64,000 nucleotides of DNA, from assembly GCF_014495685.1 (NCBI RefSeq), contig NZ_JACTVI010000005.1, positions 1 to 64,000 on the forward strand. Direction: 5' to 3'. The translations under genes were made by a program, and so were the position numbers. The notes beneath the pieces are model-generated. The model did not search any database and was not told the origin of the DNA. It was given only the letters and a program-made list of their open reading frames with translations. Of the stretch, positions 17,381 through 26,500 are shown one piece after another; within the stretch, counting starts at the first letter, position 1, and each line of letters begins with the position of its first letter. This DNA comes from Streptomyces sp. TRM68367. GTDB lineage: Bacteria; Actinomycetota; Actinomycetes; Streptomycetales; Streptomycetaceae.

Positions 17381-17564
17381 GCGGATCTCACTCTCTCGCT
17401 CGGGAACGGCACCCCCGCAGGCCAGCCGCCCTGCGACATACACGGACGACCTCTCCCGGTCACGACCCGTGTCCGGGAGGAAGAGGTTTACGGGGATGTG
17501 GCACGTCAGTCGACACGCCGACGGTCAAGGTTACGGGGCCAGGCCAGGGGGGTCAAACCGGGCC

Positions 17565-18158
17565 TCAGCGGCCGAGGCTCTCCCGGTAGGCCACGCACTC
17601 CTCGTAGGAGGGCAGCAGGCCCTGTTCGCGGGCCCGGTCCAGGGTGGGCGCCTGCGCGTCCTTGGCGGACAGCAGCGGGGGCAGTCCCGCGGGCCAGTCG
17701 ATGCCGAGGGCCGGGTCGAGCGGGTGGATGCCGTGCTCGCGCTCGGGGGCGTAGCCCTCGGAGCAGAGGTATATCACGGTGGCGTCGTCCTCGAGGGCCA
17801 TGAAGCCGTGGCCGAGGCCCTCGGAGAGGTAGACCGCGTGGTGGTCGCGGTCGTCGAGGCGGACCGCCTCCCACCGGCCGAAGGTGGGCGAGCCGGTCCG
17901 GATGTCCACGATCACGTCGAGGACCGCGCCGCGCACGCACTTGACGTACTTGGCCTGGCCGGGCGGCACGTCCGCGAAGTGGATACCGCGCAGGGTGCCC
18001 CGGCTGGAGACGGACATGTTGGCCTGGGCCAGGGTGAGCGGGTGGCCGGCCGCCTCGGTGAAGAGCGGGGCCTTGAACCACTCGTGGAAGCTGCCCCGGC
18101 CGTCGGGGAAGACCTTCGGCTCGTGCACCCAGGCGCCGGAAATCGAAAGGGGTCGCAT
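17565..18158 (-). CDS. rfbC: dTDP-4-dehydrorhamnose 3,5-epimerase (RmlC)
   Basis: Third step of dTDP-L-rhamnose synthesis, epimerising C3 and C5 of dTDP-4-keto-6-deoxyglucose. ATG 18158 (197 aa) gives MRPLSISGAWVHEP with GAGG upstream. Cupin features are present: RGSFHEWFK, LAQANMSVSSRGTLRGIHFA (active-site His), GQAKYVKCVRGAVLDVIVDI, and YLSEGLGHGFMAL. 197 aa is slightly longer than the usual 180-185, with an extra C-terminal helix. Last gene of the rml operon, 20 bp after the glycosyltransferase. Confidence 0.95.
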   Translation of the reverse strand: MRPLSISGAWVHEPKVFPDGRGSFHEWFKAPLFTEAAGHPLTLAQANMSVSSRGTLRGIHFADVPPGQAKYVKCVRGAVLDVIVDIRTGSPTFGRWEAVRLDDRDHHAVYLSEGLGHGFMALEDDATVIYLCSEGYAPEREHGIHPLDPALGIDWPAGLPPLLSAKDAQAPTLDRAREQGLLPSYEECVAYRESLGR

Positions 18159-18178
18159 CGCAGGGATCCTCAGCTCGT

Positions 18179-20185
18179 TCAGCTCTTCTTCTGCGGGTTG
18201 GTCAGGGCACGCTTGAGGCGCCCGGCGGCCCGCCGCCACAGCGGGCGCGGCGCGGCGGGCTTGTTCTTCGCGTTCTGCGCGTCCTTCGCGGCGGACTTGG
18301 CCGGCGGGGTGTGCCGGTCGATCACCCGGGCCGTGCCGTCGGCGGCCACCACCACGTCGACCGGGAGCCTGGTCCAGCGTGCCTCGCCGCGGGCGGGGGA
18401 CGGCACGCCGATCCGGACCGCCCAGCGGCGCCCGGTGAGCTGCGCCAGCGGCAGCGGGGCGGTCACGGTACGGCCGTCCACCTCGGCGTCGGCGGGGAAC
18501 TTGCCCACGTTCTTGCGCTCGAAGCGCAGCCGCACCGGATCCCCGGTCTCCACCGCGAGGTGCAGCGGCAGCGGGAGCCGGACGGTGGAGCCGTCGACCA
18601 CGGCCGCGGCCGGGTCCATCAGCGCCACCGCCTCGCGCTCCAGCTTGCCGGTGTGCTGGTCGACGTCGAGGGAGAGATTGCCGGGCCCGTCGGTCCAGTA
18701 CGGCAGGACCAGCCGCCTCGGCTCACCGGTGAACGCGGCCAGGCGCCCGGCCTCCACGTCCTCGCCGCGCACCGAGCCGAGCCTGGTCTCCTTGCTCCAG
18801 CCGCAGGACTTGATGCGCAGGTGCAGGTCCCAGATGCCCTTGGTCAGGGGCGCGCCCGCGGCCGCGGTCTGCGGGTCGAGCTCGGACCGCGCGGTGATCT
18901 GCTGGCGGAAGGTGCCGTCCCCGGCGGGCAGGAGATGCCGCTCGCTCTTGACGGGGAGGTAGTACTGCGTGGCGTCCTCGCGGTGCCGGACCACCAGGTC
19001 CACGTCGCTCTTGCCCAGGGGCGCGTCCAGCTTGATGCCCTGGTCGGCCAGGGCATTCAGCGCCTCGTCGGACAGGGGCAGGGCGAGCTGGTCGCGCTCG
19101 CCGTCCCGGCGGAAGGTCATCGGCTCGCCGTCGGTCTGCAGCTCGGCGTCGAAGCCGATCTCCAGGGTGCCGCTGGACCAGTTCAGGGAGGTGAGAACGC
19201 CGGTGGGCCTGATCCCGGCCTCCCACCGGGCGAGCGCCCGGATGTCATCGAAGCGGCCTGCGAAGACCAGTCCGGCGACGACCCGCTGGGTGAGGCCGAG
19301 ACGGGCGACGACGCCCGGTCCGAAGCGCTCGGTGACCACGCCGCGGATCTCGCGGTAGAGCTCCTCGGCATAGTCCTCGGGGAGCTTGAGGAGGCGCTGG
19401 CCGCGCAGCCGCTCGACCATCTCGTTGCGCAGCCAGCGGCTGAACAGCTTGTCGCGCAGCGGGCCCGGCTCGGTGAGCTCCTCGACCACGTCGAGGGCCT
19501 CGCGGAGGTTCTTGAAGTAGCCGACCGGGTCGAAGCGCTGGAAGCCGGCGTTGGAGCCGTCGTCCCGGGTGATGTGGTAGTAGCACAGGTAGTCGCTGAG
19601 GACGGCGACGCTCTTGGCCCGCAGGTACGCCTCGGCGACGAAGACGTGGTCCTCCAGGCGGCGGCGGCCTTCCTTGAAGCGGATGTCGTGCTCGTTCAGG
19701 AACTCCCGGCGGAACATCTTGTGCGGGGTGAGGCTGTCGATCAGCGGCGCGTTCTCCACCGTGGCGCGCGGCCGGTTGACCCGGAACAGCTCCTGCGGGA
19801 CCGGACGGCCGATGCCCGCCATCTTGCCGACGACCACATCGGCGTCGTTCGCCTTGCCGTAGTCGTACATCCGCTCCAGGGCCTCGTCGCCGAGCCAGTC
19901 GTCGTGGTCGGCGAACATCACGTACTCGCCGCGGGCGGCCGCGATGCCGGTGTTGCGGGGGCGGCCGGACCAGCCGGAGGACTCCTGGTGGATGACGTGG
20001 AAGTGGGGGTGTTCGGCCGCCAGTTGGTCGAGCCGGGCGGGGGTCTCGTCGGTGGAGCCGTCGTTGACGAAGAAGACCTCGAACTCGTCAGGGGTGAGGC
20101 TCTGCCGCAGCAGGCCCGAGATGCAGTCCTCGACGTACTTGCCGGGGTTGTAGACCGCGATGACGACGCTGACCTTGACTGTCAC
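18179..20185 (-). CDS. Large GT-A glycosyltransferase with C-terminal beta-rich region
   Basis: Probably adds a sugar, plausibly rhamnose given the operon, to a wall glycopolymer. N-terminal GT2 domain: VSVVIAVYNPGKYVEDCISG, FVNDGSTDETPARL, SSGWSGRPRNTGIAAARGEY, and the metal motif ADHDD near residue 94. The RRRLEDHVFVAEAYLRAKSV and YHITRDDGSNAG segments match teichoic-acid glycosyltransferases such as TarS. Residues about 330-630 form repeated beta-like modules (LNWSSGTLEIGFDAELQTDG, VDGSTVRLPLPLHLAVETGD) of unknown role. The C-terminus is strongly basic (Lys/Arg/Pro). Its start overlaps the rmlD stop by 4 nt, so the two are translationally coupled. It shares its N-terminal architecture with the gene at 4494-5744. 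Confidence 0.88.
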   Translation of the reverse strand: MTVKVSVVIAVYNPGKYVEDCISGLLRQSLTPDEFEVFFVNDGSTDETPARLDQLAAEHPHFHVIHQESSGWSGRPRNTGIAAARGEYVMFADHDDWLGDEALERMYDYGKANDADVVVGKMAGIGRPVPQELFRVNRPRATVENAPLIDSLTPHKMFRREFLNEHDIRFKEGRRRLEDHVFVAEAYLRAKSVAVLSDYLCYYHITRDDGSNAGFQRFDPVGYFKNLREALDVVEELTEPGPLRDKLFSRWLRNEMVERLRGQRLLKLPEDYAEELYREIRGVVTERFGPGVVARLGLTQRVVAGLVFAGRFDDIRALARWEAGIRPTGVLTSLNWSSGTLEIGFDAELQTDGEPMTFRRDGERDQLALPLSDEALNALADQGIKLDAPLGKSDVDLVVRHREDATQYYLPVKSERHLLPAGDGTFRQQITARSELDPQTAAAGAPLTKGIWDLHLRIKSCGWSKETRLGSVRGEDVEAGRLAAFTGEPRRLVLPYWTDGPGNLSLDVDQHTGKLEREAVALMDPAAAVVDGSTVRLPLPLHLAVETGDPVRLRFERKNVGKFPADAEVDGRTVTAPLPLAQLTGRRWAVRIGVPSPARGEARWTRLPVDVVVAADGTARVIDRHTPPAKSAAKDAQNAKNKPAAPRPLWRRAAGRLKRALTNPQKKS

Positions 20186-21105
20186 GCCGAGTTCTCCTTC
20201 TCGTGGACCCGGAGGATCTCCGGGAACGCCTCGGTGAGAGCCGCGCGCCAGTCGCGCAGCGGCTCGATGCCGGCCCCGGCGAACCGGTCGTGGCCGAGGA
20301 CGCTGTAGGTGGGGCGGGGAGCGGGGCGGGTGAAGGCCTCGCTGGTGGTGGGGCGGACCCGGTCCGGGTCGGTGCCGAGCAGGCGGAAGATCTCCCGGGT
20401 GAAGCCGTACCAGGTGGTCTCGCCGGAGCTGGTGCCGTGGTAGACGCCGGCCGGGGCGGTGCCGGCCAGGGCGCCGCGTCCCAGGGCGGTCAGCAGTGCG
20501 GCCAGGTCGGCGCTCCAGGTGGGCTGGCCACGCTGGTCGTCCACGACGTCCAGGGTCTCCCGCACGTCCGCCAGGCGGATCATGGTGCGGACGAAGTTGG
20601 TGCCGCCGGTGCCGTACAGCCAGGCCGTGCGGACCACGTAGACGCGGTCCGGGAGGGTCTGCAGGACGGCCCGCTCGCCGGCGAGCTTGGTACGGCCGTA
20701 GGCGCTGCGCGGGGCGGTGGGGGCGTCCTCGGCGTACGGGGCGGTGGCGTCACCGGCGAAGACGTAGTCGGTGGAGACGTGGAGCAGGACGGCACCGGTG
20801 CGGGCGCAGGCGGCGGCGAGGTGGGCCGGGCCGTCGCCGTTGATCCTCAGCGCCTCGGCCTCGCGGGTCTCGGCGTCGTCCACGGCGGTCCAGGCCGCGC
20901 AGTTGACGACCACGGCGGGCCGGTGCCGGTCCAGCGCCTCGTGTACGGCCGCGGGGTCGGTGAGGTCGAGCGCCGCACGGTCCAGCGCGACGGACCGCTC
21001 GCCCTCGGCGGCCAGCACGGCCAGCACGTCCTGGCCGAGCATGCCGCCCGCTCCGGTGACCAGCCAGCCGGCCGGGGCACCTGCCTGTTCCGGTGTCGGA
21101 TTCAT
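20182..21105 (-). CDS. rfbD: dTDP-4-dehydrorhamnose reductase (RmlD)
   Basis: Final step of dTDP-L-rhamnose synthesis, an NAD(P)H-dependent reduction. 307 aa, ATG start. Extended SDR features: WLVTGAGGMLGQDVLAVLAA (cofactor loop), VVNCAAWTAVDDAE, HVSTDYVFAGDATAPY, and the catalytic YGRTK. The C-terminal half (RGQPTWSADLAALLTALG, VYHGTSSGETTWYGFTREIF) is typical of RmlD. It lies 116 bp after rmlB and overlaps the next glycosyltransferase gene by 4 nt. Confidence 0.95.
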   Translation of the reverse strand: MNPTPEQAGAPAGWLVTGAGGMLGQDVLAVLAAEGERSVALDRAALDLTDPAAVHEALDRHRPAVVVNCAAWTAVDDAETREAEALRINGDGPAHLAAACARTGAVLLHVSTDYVFAGDATAPYAEDAPTAPRSAYGRTKLAGERAVLQTLPDRVYVVRTAWLYGTGGTNFVRTMIRLADVRETLDVVDDQRGQPTWSADLAALLTALGRGALAGTAPAGVYHGTSSGETTWYGFTREIFRLLGTDPDRVRPTTSEAFTRPAPRPTYSVLGHDRFAGAGIEPLRDWRAALTEAFPEILRVHEKENSA

Positions 21106-21221
21106 GCCTCTTCTCGTCCTCTGTGCAGGATGGCGCGGGTCACCGCCGGGGTCCGGGCAACGCGCGGAACGCCTGAACGGGCCCGGGGCGGACCCGGGCC
21201 CGGAGAGGCGGGCGGCGCGCG

Positions 21222-22259
21222 TCAGTCAAGAGCAGCGCGCTCCTTGAGCGGTTCCCACCAGGCGCGGTTGTCGCGGTACCACTGCACGGTCTCGGCAAGA
21301 CCTTCACGAAAGTCCTTGCGCGGCTCGTAGCCGAGCTCCTCGCGGATCTTCGTGCAGTCGACGGAGTAGCGGCGGTCGTGACCCTTGCGGTCCTCGACGT
21401 ACTCGACGCTGGTCTCCCAGTCGGCGCCGCACGCCTCGAGCAGCAGTCCCGTGAGCTCCTTGTTGGAGAGTTCGGTGCCGCCGCCGATGTTGTAGACCTC
21501 GCCCGCGCGTCCCTTGGTGCGGACCAGTTCGATGCCCTGGACGTGGTCGTCGATGTGCAGCCAGTCGCGGACGTTGCCGCCGTCGCCGTACAGCGGGACC
21601 TTCTTGCCGTCGAGGAGGTTGGTCACGAAGAGCGGGATGACCTTCTCGGGGAAGTGGTGGTGCCCGTAGTTGTTGGAGCAGCGGGTGACGCGGACGTCCA
21701 GGCCGTGGGTGCGGTGGTACGACAGCGCGATCAGGTCGCTGGAGGCCTTCGCCGAGGAGTACGGCGAGTTGGGCTCCAGCGGGTGGGTCTCGGGCCAGGA
21801 GCCCTCGTCGATCGAGCCGTAGACCTCGTCGGTGGAGATGTGCACGAAGGTCTTGACGCCGGCCTGGTGCGCCGCGTCGATGAGCGTGTGCGTGCCGACC
21901 ACGTTCGTGCGGACGAACTCGGCGCCGCCGTCGATGGAGCGGTCCACATGCGACTCGGCGGCGAAGTGCACGACCTGGTCGTGCTCGGCCATCAGCTTGC
22001 CGACGAGCGTGGGGTCGCAGATGTCGCCCTGCACGAAGGCGAAGTCCGGGTGGGCGCGCACCACGTCGAGGTTGGCCGGGTTGCCCGCGTACGTCAGCTT
22101 GTCCAGGACCGTGACCGCGACGTCACCGGGGCCCTGCGGGCCGAGCAGCGTACGGACGTAGTGCGAGCCGATGAAGCCGGCGCCGCCGGTCACCAGGATC
22201 CGGGTCGGCTGGGCGGGAGAAGTCCGGGCCGGGTGGGCGGGAGAGGAAGGGGCCGTCAT
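21222..22259 (-). CDS. rfbB: dTDP-glucose 4,6-dehydratase (RmlB)
   Basis: Converts dTDP-glucose to dTDP-4-keto-6-deoxyglucose. 345 aa. A Pro/Ala-rich lead of about 18 residues precedes the NAD-binding ILVTGGAGFIGSHYVRTLLG. Further signatures are VVHFAAESHVDRSIDG, HISTDEVYGSIDEGSWPE (catalytic Asp/Glu), YSSAK (catalytic Tyr/Lys), RCSNNYGHHHFPEKVIPLF and GDGGNVRDWLHIDDHVQGI. Its ATG overlaps the rmlA stop by 4 nt, indicating coupling. Confidence 0.96.
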   Translation of the reverse strand: MTAPSSPAHPARTSPAQPTRILVTGGAGFIGSHYVRTLLGPQGPGDVAVTVLDKLTYAGNPANLDVVRAHPDFAFVQGDICDPTLVGKLMAEHDQVVHFAAESHVDRSIDGGAEFVRTNVVGTHTLIDAAHQAGVKTFVHISTDEVYGSIDEGSWPETHPLEPNSPYSSAKASSDLIALSYHRTHGLDVRVTRCSNNYGHHHFPEKVIPLFVTNLLDGKKVPLYGDGGNVRDWLHIDDHVQGIELVRTKGRAGEVYNIGGGTELSNKELTGLLLEACGADWETSVEYVEDRKGHDRRYSVDCTKIREELGYEPRKDFREGLAETVQWYRDNRAWWEPLKERAALD

Positions 22260-23323
22260 GAAGAGATCTGCACCTTGCTGTGATCACCGAGCACGAGCCG
22301 GTGGGCCTTCGGGTTACGGGGAGCGGGCGTCACCTCGACGTCCCGCCCGATGAGCGAGGCCTCGACCCTCCGCACTCCGGTCACCGACGAACCACGCAGC
22401 ACGATGGAGTACTCGATCTCGCTGTCCTGGATCCGGCAGTCCTCGGAGACGGAGGTGAAGGGGCCCACGTACGAGTCGTTGACCACCGTACCGCTGCCGA
22501 TGACGGCGGGGCCGACGACCCGGCTGCCGCTGACGCGGGCGCCCTCCTCGATCCGGACCCGGCCGATGATCTCGCTGGCCTCGTCCACCGTGCCCGCGGT
22601 CAGCGGCTGCACGGTCTCCAGGACGGAGCGGTTGACCTCCAGCATGTCGGTGACGTTGCCGGTGTCCTTCCAGTAGCCGGAGATCGTGGTGGAGCGGACG
22701 TCGCGCTTCCCGTCGATCAGCCACTGAATGGCGTGCGTGATCTCCAGCTCCCCGCGCCAGGACGGCTCGATGGAGCGGACTGCCTCGTGGATGGCCGGGG
22801 TGAACAGATAGACGCCGACGAGCGCGAGATCGCTCTTCGGCTCCTTCGGCTTCTCCTCCAGGCCGACCACCCTGCCGTCGCCGTCGAGCTCCGCGACGCC
22901 GAAGGAGGTGGGATTGGGAACCCTGGTCAGCAGGATCTGCGCGTCGGGCCGCTCGGTGCGGAACTCCTCCACCAGGCCGGTGATGCCGCCGACGATGAAG
23001 TTGTCGCCGAGGTACATGACGAAGTCGTCGTCACCGAGGAAGTCCTGGGCGATGAGTACGGCGTGGGCGAGGCCGAGCGGTGCTTCCTGCGGGATGTACG
23101 TGACCTTGGTCCCGAAGCGGGAGCCGTCACCCACCGCCTCGCGGATCTCGTCCGCGGTGTCGCCGACGACGATCCCGACCTCCGCGATCCCGGCTTCCGC
23201 GATCGCTTCCAGGCCGTAGAAGAGGACGGGCTTGTTGGCGACGGGCACCAGCTGCTTGGCCGACGTGTGGGTGATCGGACGGAGGCGGGTGCCCGCTCCC
23301 CCAGAGAGCACGAGAGCCTTCAC
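22256..23323 (-). CDS. rfbA: Glucose-1-phosphate thymidylyltransferase (RmlA), long form
   Basis: Makes dTDP-glucose from glucose 1-phosphate and dTTP. 355 aa from ATG 23323. The nucleotidyltransferase loop is LSGGAGTRLRPITHTSAKQL; also IVVGDTADEI, VMYLGDNFIVGG, FGVAELDGDGRVVGLEEKPK and ALVGVYLF. Beyond residue about 240 it has a left-handed beta-helix-like region (IIGRVRIEEGARVSGSRVVG, SVSEDCRIQDSEIEYSIVLR), the long StrD-like form common in actinobacteria instead of the 290-aa enteric form. First gene of the operon; the AT-rich upstream region 23324-23470 is the likely promoter. Confidence 0.95.
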   Translation of the reverse strand: MKALVLSGGAGTRLRPITHTSAKQLVPVANKPVLFYGLEAIAEAGIAEVGIVVGDTADEIREAVGDGSRFGTKVTYIPQEAPLGLAHAVLIAQDFLGDDDFVMYLGDNFIVGGITGLVEEFRTERPDAQILLTRVPNPTSFGVAELDGDGRVVGLEEKPKEPKSDLALVGVYLFTPAIHEAVRSIEPSWRGELEITHAIQWLIDGKRDVRSTTISGYWKDTGNVTDMLEVNRSVLETVQPLTAGTVDEASEIIGRVRIEEGARVSGSRVVGPAVIGSGTVVNDSYVGPFTSVSEDCRIQDSEIEYSIVLRGSSVTGVRRVEASLIGRDVEVTPAPRNPKAHRLVLGDHSKVQISS

Positions 23324-23497
23324 GTACTGTCTCCCATTACTGTGAACATTCGGGAAGAAAATCCCAATTTGTCGGAATTTAGAGTCAATCTCGGCTCAAT
23401 CATAACCCCCTCATCAGACACTGATTCACGCCTCGTTCACTGAATCGACTCCAGTGTGACGGCCCTCGGTGGCCGATGTCACATCAGGGAAAGGACA
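23324..23497 (-). promoter_or_regulatory. AT-rich promoter region of the rml operon
   Basis: Unusually AT-rich for this window (for example CGGGAAGAAAATCCCAATTT and CGGAATTTAGAGTCAATC). It lies directly upstream of rmlA on the minus strand and must contain the operon promoter. No single -10/-35 pair stands out. Confidence 0.45.
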
Positions 23498-23528
23498 GAC
23501 CCGCCCCCGGTAGCACCGGGGGCGGGTC
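23498..23528 (-). terminator. Terminator of the RNase E/G gene
   Basis: Perfect 14-bp stem (23498-23511 with 23515-23528) with an AGC loop, 30 bp past the stop codon at 23559. In the minus-strand direction it is followed by TGTCCTTTCCC, a weak T-rich tail. Confidence 0.88.
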
Positions 23529-23558
23529 ATGTTCTTCGTCCGAAGACCTGAAGAGGCG

Positions 23559-26500
23559 TCAGTCCTCGTCGGTGGAAGCCGAGACGGAGGACACCGTCTG
23601 CTCAGCGGCCGCGGTCTTCTTCGAAGTCGACTTCTTCGCCGCCTTCTTGGTCGTGGTCTTCTTCGCGGCCGTCTTCTTGGCAGCCGTCTTCTTGGCAGCC
23701 GTCTTCTTCGCGGCGGTCTTCTTGGTGGCGGCCTTCTTCGCCGTGGCCTTCTTGGCCGTCTTACGGGCCGTCTTCTTGGCCGGAGCGGCCTCCTCGGCCG
23801 CCGCGGCTTCGGCGGTCCCGGTGACTTCGGCGACATCGGTGGTCGCCTCCGCCTCGCCGGTCGGGGCCGCCGGGACGACCACGACGGCCGCCTCCTCGGA
23901 AGCGGTGGACGCGGTGGGCTTGCGTACGGCACGGCGCCGCGGGCGGGCCGGGGCCGCGCTCTCGGCGGGCGCCTCCGCGGCCGCAGTGGCCTCGGCCGGC
24001 GCCGCCGCCTCCTCGGCCTGCAGCGGCTCGGCAGCCGGTGCCGCCGTCGTCGAGGCCGTCTCGGGAACCGTCACCACGGCCGCCTCCGCCCCGGCGGGCG
24101 AACCGGCCGGCGCGGTCACCTTACGGGTGGCCCGGCGGCGCGTCCGCTTGGGCGCGGCCTCCTCAGGGGCGGGGGCCTCGACGACCGGGTCCTCGACGGC
24201 CACCGGCTCGGCGTGCGCCGCGGCGGCCGGCTCCGGCTGCACCGGACGCCTGGCCTCCTCCGCGGCGGTCACGTCCTGAGCGGTCGGCACCTCGGGTGCC
24301 TCGACGACGTCGGCCTTCTTCGCGGCCTTCGTCTTCGGGGCGGCCTCGGCCTTGGGCGCGGCCTCCGCGTTCGGCGCACCGGCCGGAGCCGACACCCGAC
24401 GGCTCACCCGGCGCCGGCCACGTCCGCGCGTGGCCGCGGCCTCCGCCTCGGCGGCGCTGCTGTACAGCTCCTCGTCGGGCGCGAAGGCCGGCTCGGGCAG
24501 CGCCGCGGGCGCCGCGGGCGCCGCGGCCTCGGCGGCGACCTCGGCCTCGGTCTCCGCCTCCTGCTCGGCGGTCGGTACGGCGGCGACCGCCTCGTGCTCG
24601 TGCGGCTGCTCGGCGGCACCGGCCCGCGCCCGCTTACGGCGCTTGCCGCCGCCCCCGGTGGACGCCGCCTGGTCCAGGTGGACGATGACACCGCGCCCGT
24701 TGCAGTGGACGCAGGTCTCGGAGAACGACTCCAGCAGCCCCTGCCCGACCCGCTTGCGGGTCATCTGCACGAGCCCCAGCGAGGTCACCTCGGCGACCTG
24801 GTGCTTCGTACGGTCCCGGCCCAGGCACTCCAGCAGCCGCCGCAGCACCAGGTCCCGGTTGGACTCCAGCACCATGTCGATGAAGTCGATCACGATGATG
24901 CCGCCGAGGTCGCGCAGCCGCAGCTGGCGCACGATCTCCTCGGCCGCCTCCAGGTTGTTCCTGGTGACCGTCTCCTCGAGGTTGCCGCCCTGGCCGGTGA
25001 ACTTGCCGGTGTTGACGTCGATGACGACCATCGCCTCGGTCCGGTCGATCACCAGCGAACCGCCGCTGGGCAGCCAGACCTTGCGGTCCAGCGCCTTGGC
25101 GAGCTGCTCGTCGATCCGGTACGTCGCGAAGACGTCGACCTCGCTCGTCCACTTCTGCAGCCGGTCGGCGAGATCGGGGGCGACGTGGGCGACGTACCCG
25201 TGGATGGTCTCCCACGCGTCGCCACCGCTCACGATGACCTTGGAGAAGTCCTCGTTGAAGATGTCCCGCACGACCCGGACGGTCATGTCCGGCTCGCCGT
25301 ACAGCAGCGACGGGGCGTTCGAGCTGCCGCCGTTCTTGGACTTCTTCCGGATGTCCTCCCACTGCCCCTGCAGCCGCTCGACGTCCCGGCGCAGCTCGTC
25401 CTCGGTCGCGCCCTCCGCGGCGGTACGGACGATGACACCCGCGTCCTCGGGGACGATCTTCTTGAGGATGGTCTTCAGCCGGGCCCGCTCGGTGTCGGGC
25501 AGCTTGCGGCTGATACCGGTCATCGAGCCCTCGGGGACGTACACGAGGTAGCGGCCGGGCAGGGAGACCTGGCTGGTGAGCCGCGCGCCCTTGTGCCCGA
25601 TCGGGTCCTTGGTGACCTGGACGAGGACCGACTGGCCCGACTTCAGGGCGGACTCGATACGGCGCGGGCCGTTGGCCATGCCCAGCGCCTCGAAGTTGAC
25701 CTCACCGGCGTACAGGACGGCATTCCTGCCCTTGCCGATGTCGATGAAGGCGGCCTCCATCGACGGCAGCACGTTCTGCACCTTGCCGAGGTAGACGTTG
25801 CCGACGTACGAGACCGCCTGCTCCTTGTTGACGTAGTGCTCGACGAGCACGCCGTCCTCCAGGACGCCGATCTGCGTACGGTCGCCGTTCTGCCGGACGA
25901 CCATCACGCGCTCGACGGCCTCGCGCCGGGCGAGGAACTCGGCCTCGGTGATGATCGGCACGCGCCGACGGCCCTGCTCACGGCCTTCCCTGCGGCGCTG
26001 CTTCTTCGCCTCCAGGCGGGTCGACCCCTTGATCGACTGCACCTCGTCGGACGGCTCCGCCTTCGGGCGGGGCTCGCGGACCTTGACGACGGTGCGCTCG
26101 GGGTCGTCGGGGGTGGGCTCGGTCTCGGGGGCCGTGTCACCGGCGCGGCGACGCCGGCGACGGCGGCGACGGCTGCTGCTGGAGCCGTTCCCGGCGCCCG
26201 CGGCCTCCTCGCGGTCCTCGCCCTCGTCGGCGTCCTCCTCGACCTGCTCGGCGGTGTCCTCGGCGTCCTGCGCTGGGGCGACCTGCTCGGCCTCGGCGTC
26301 CCCGGGCTCCCCGGCCTCGCCCTCGGCGGCCTCGCCACGACGACGCCTACGGCCGCCCCGGCGCCGACGGCGCCGCGACCCGGCGCCCTCGGCCTCGTCC
26401 TCTGCGGTCTCGCCCTCGGCCTGCTCCTCGGCCTCCTCCGTCTCGTCCTCGACGACGGTCTCGGCGGCGGCCGGGGTCTCGGGCTCCTCGCCGTGACCGC

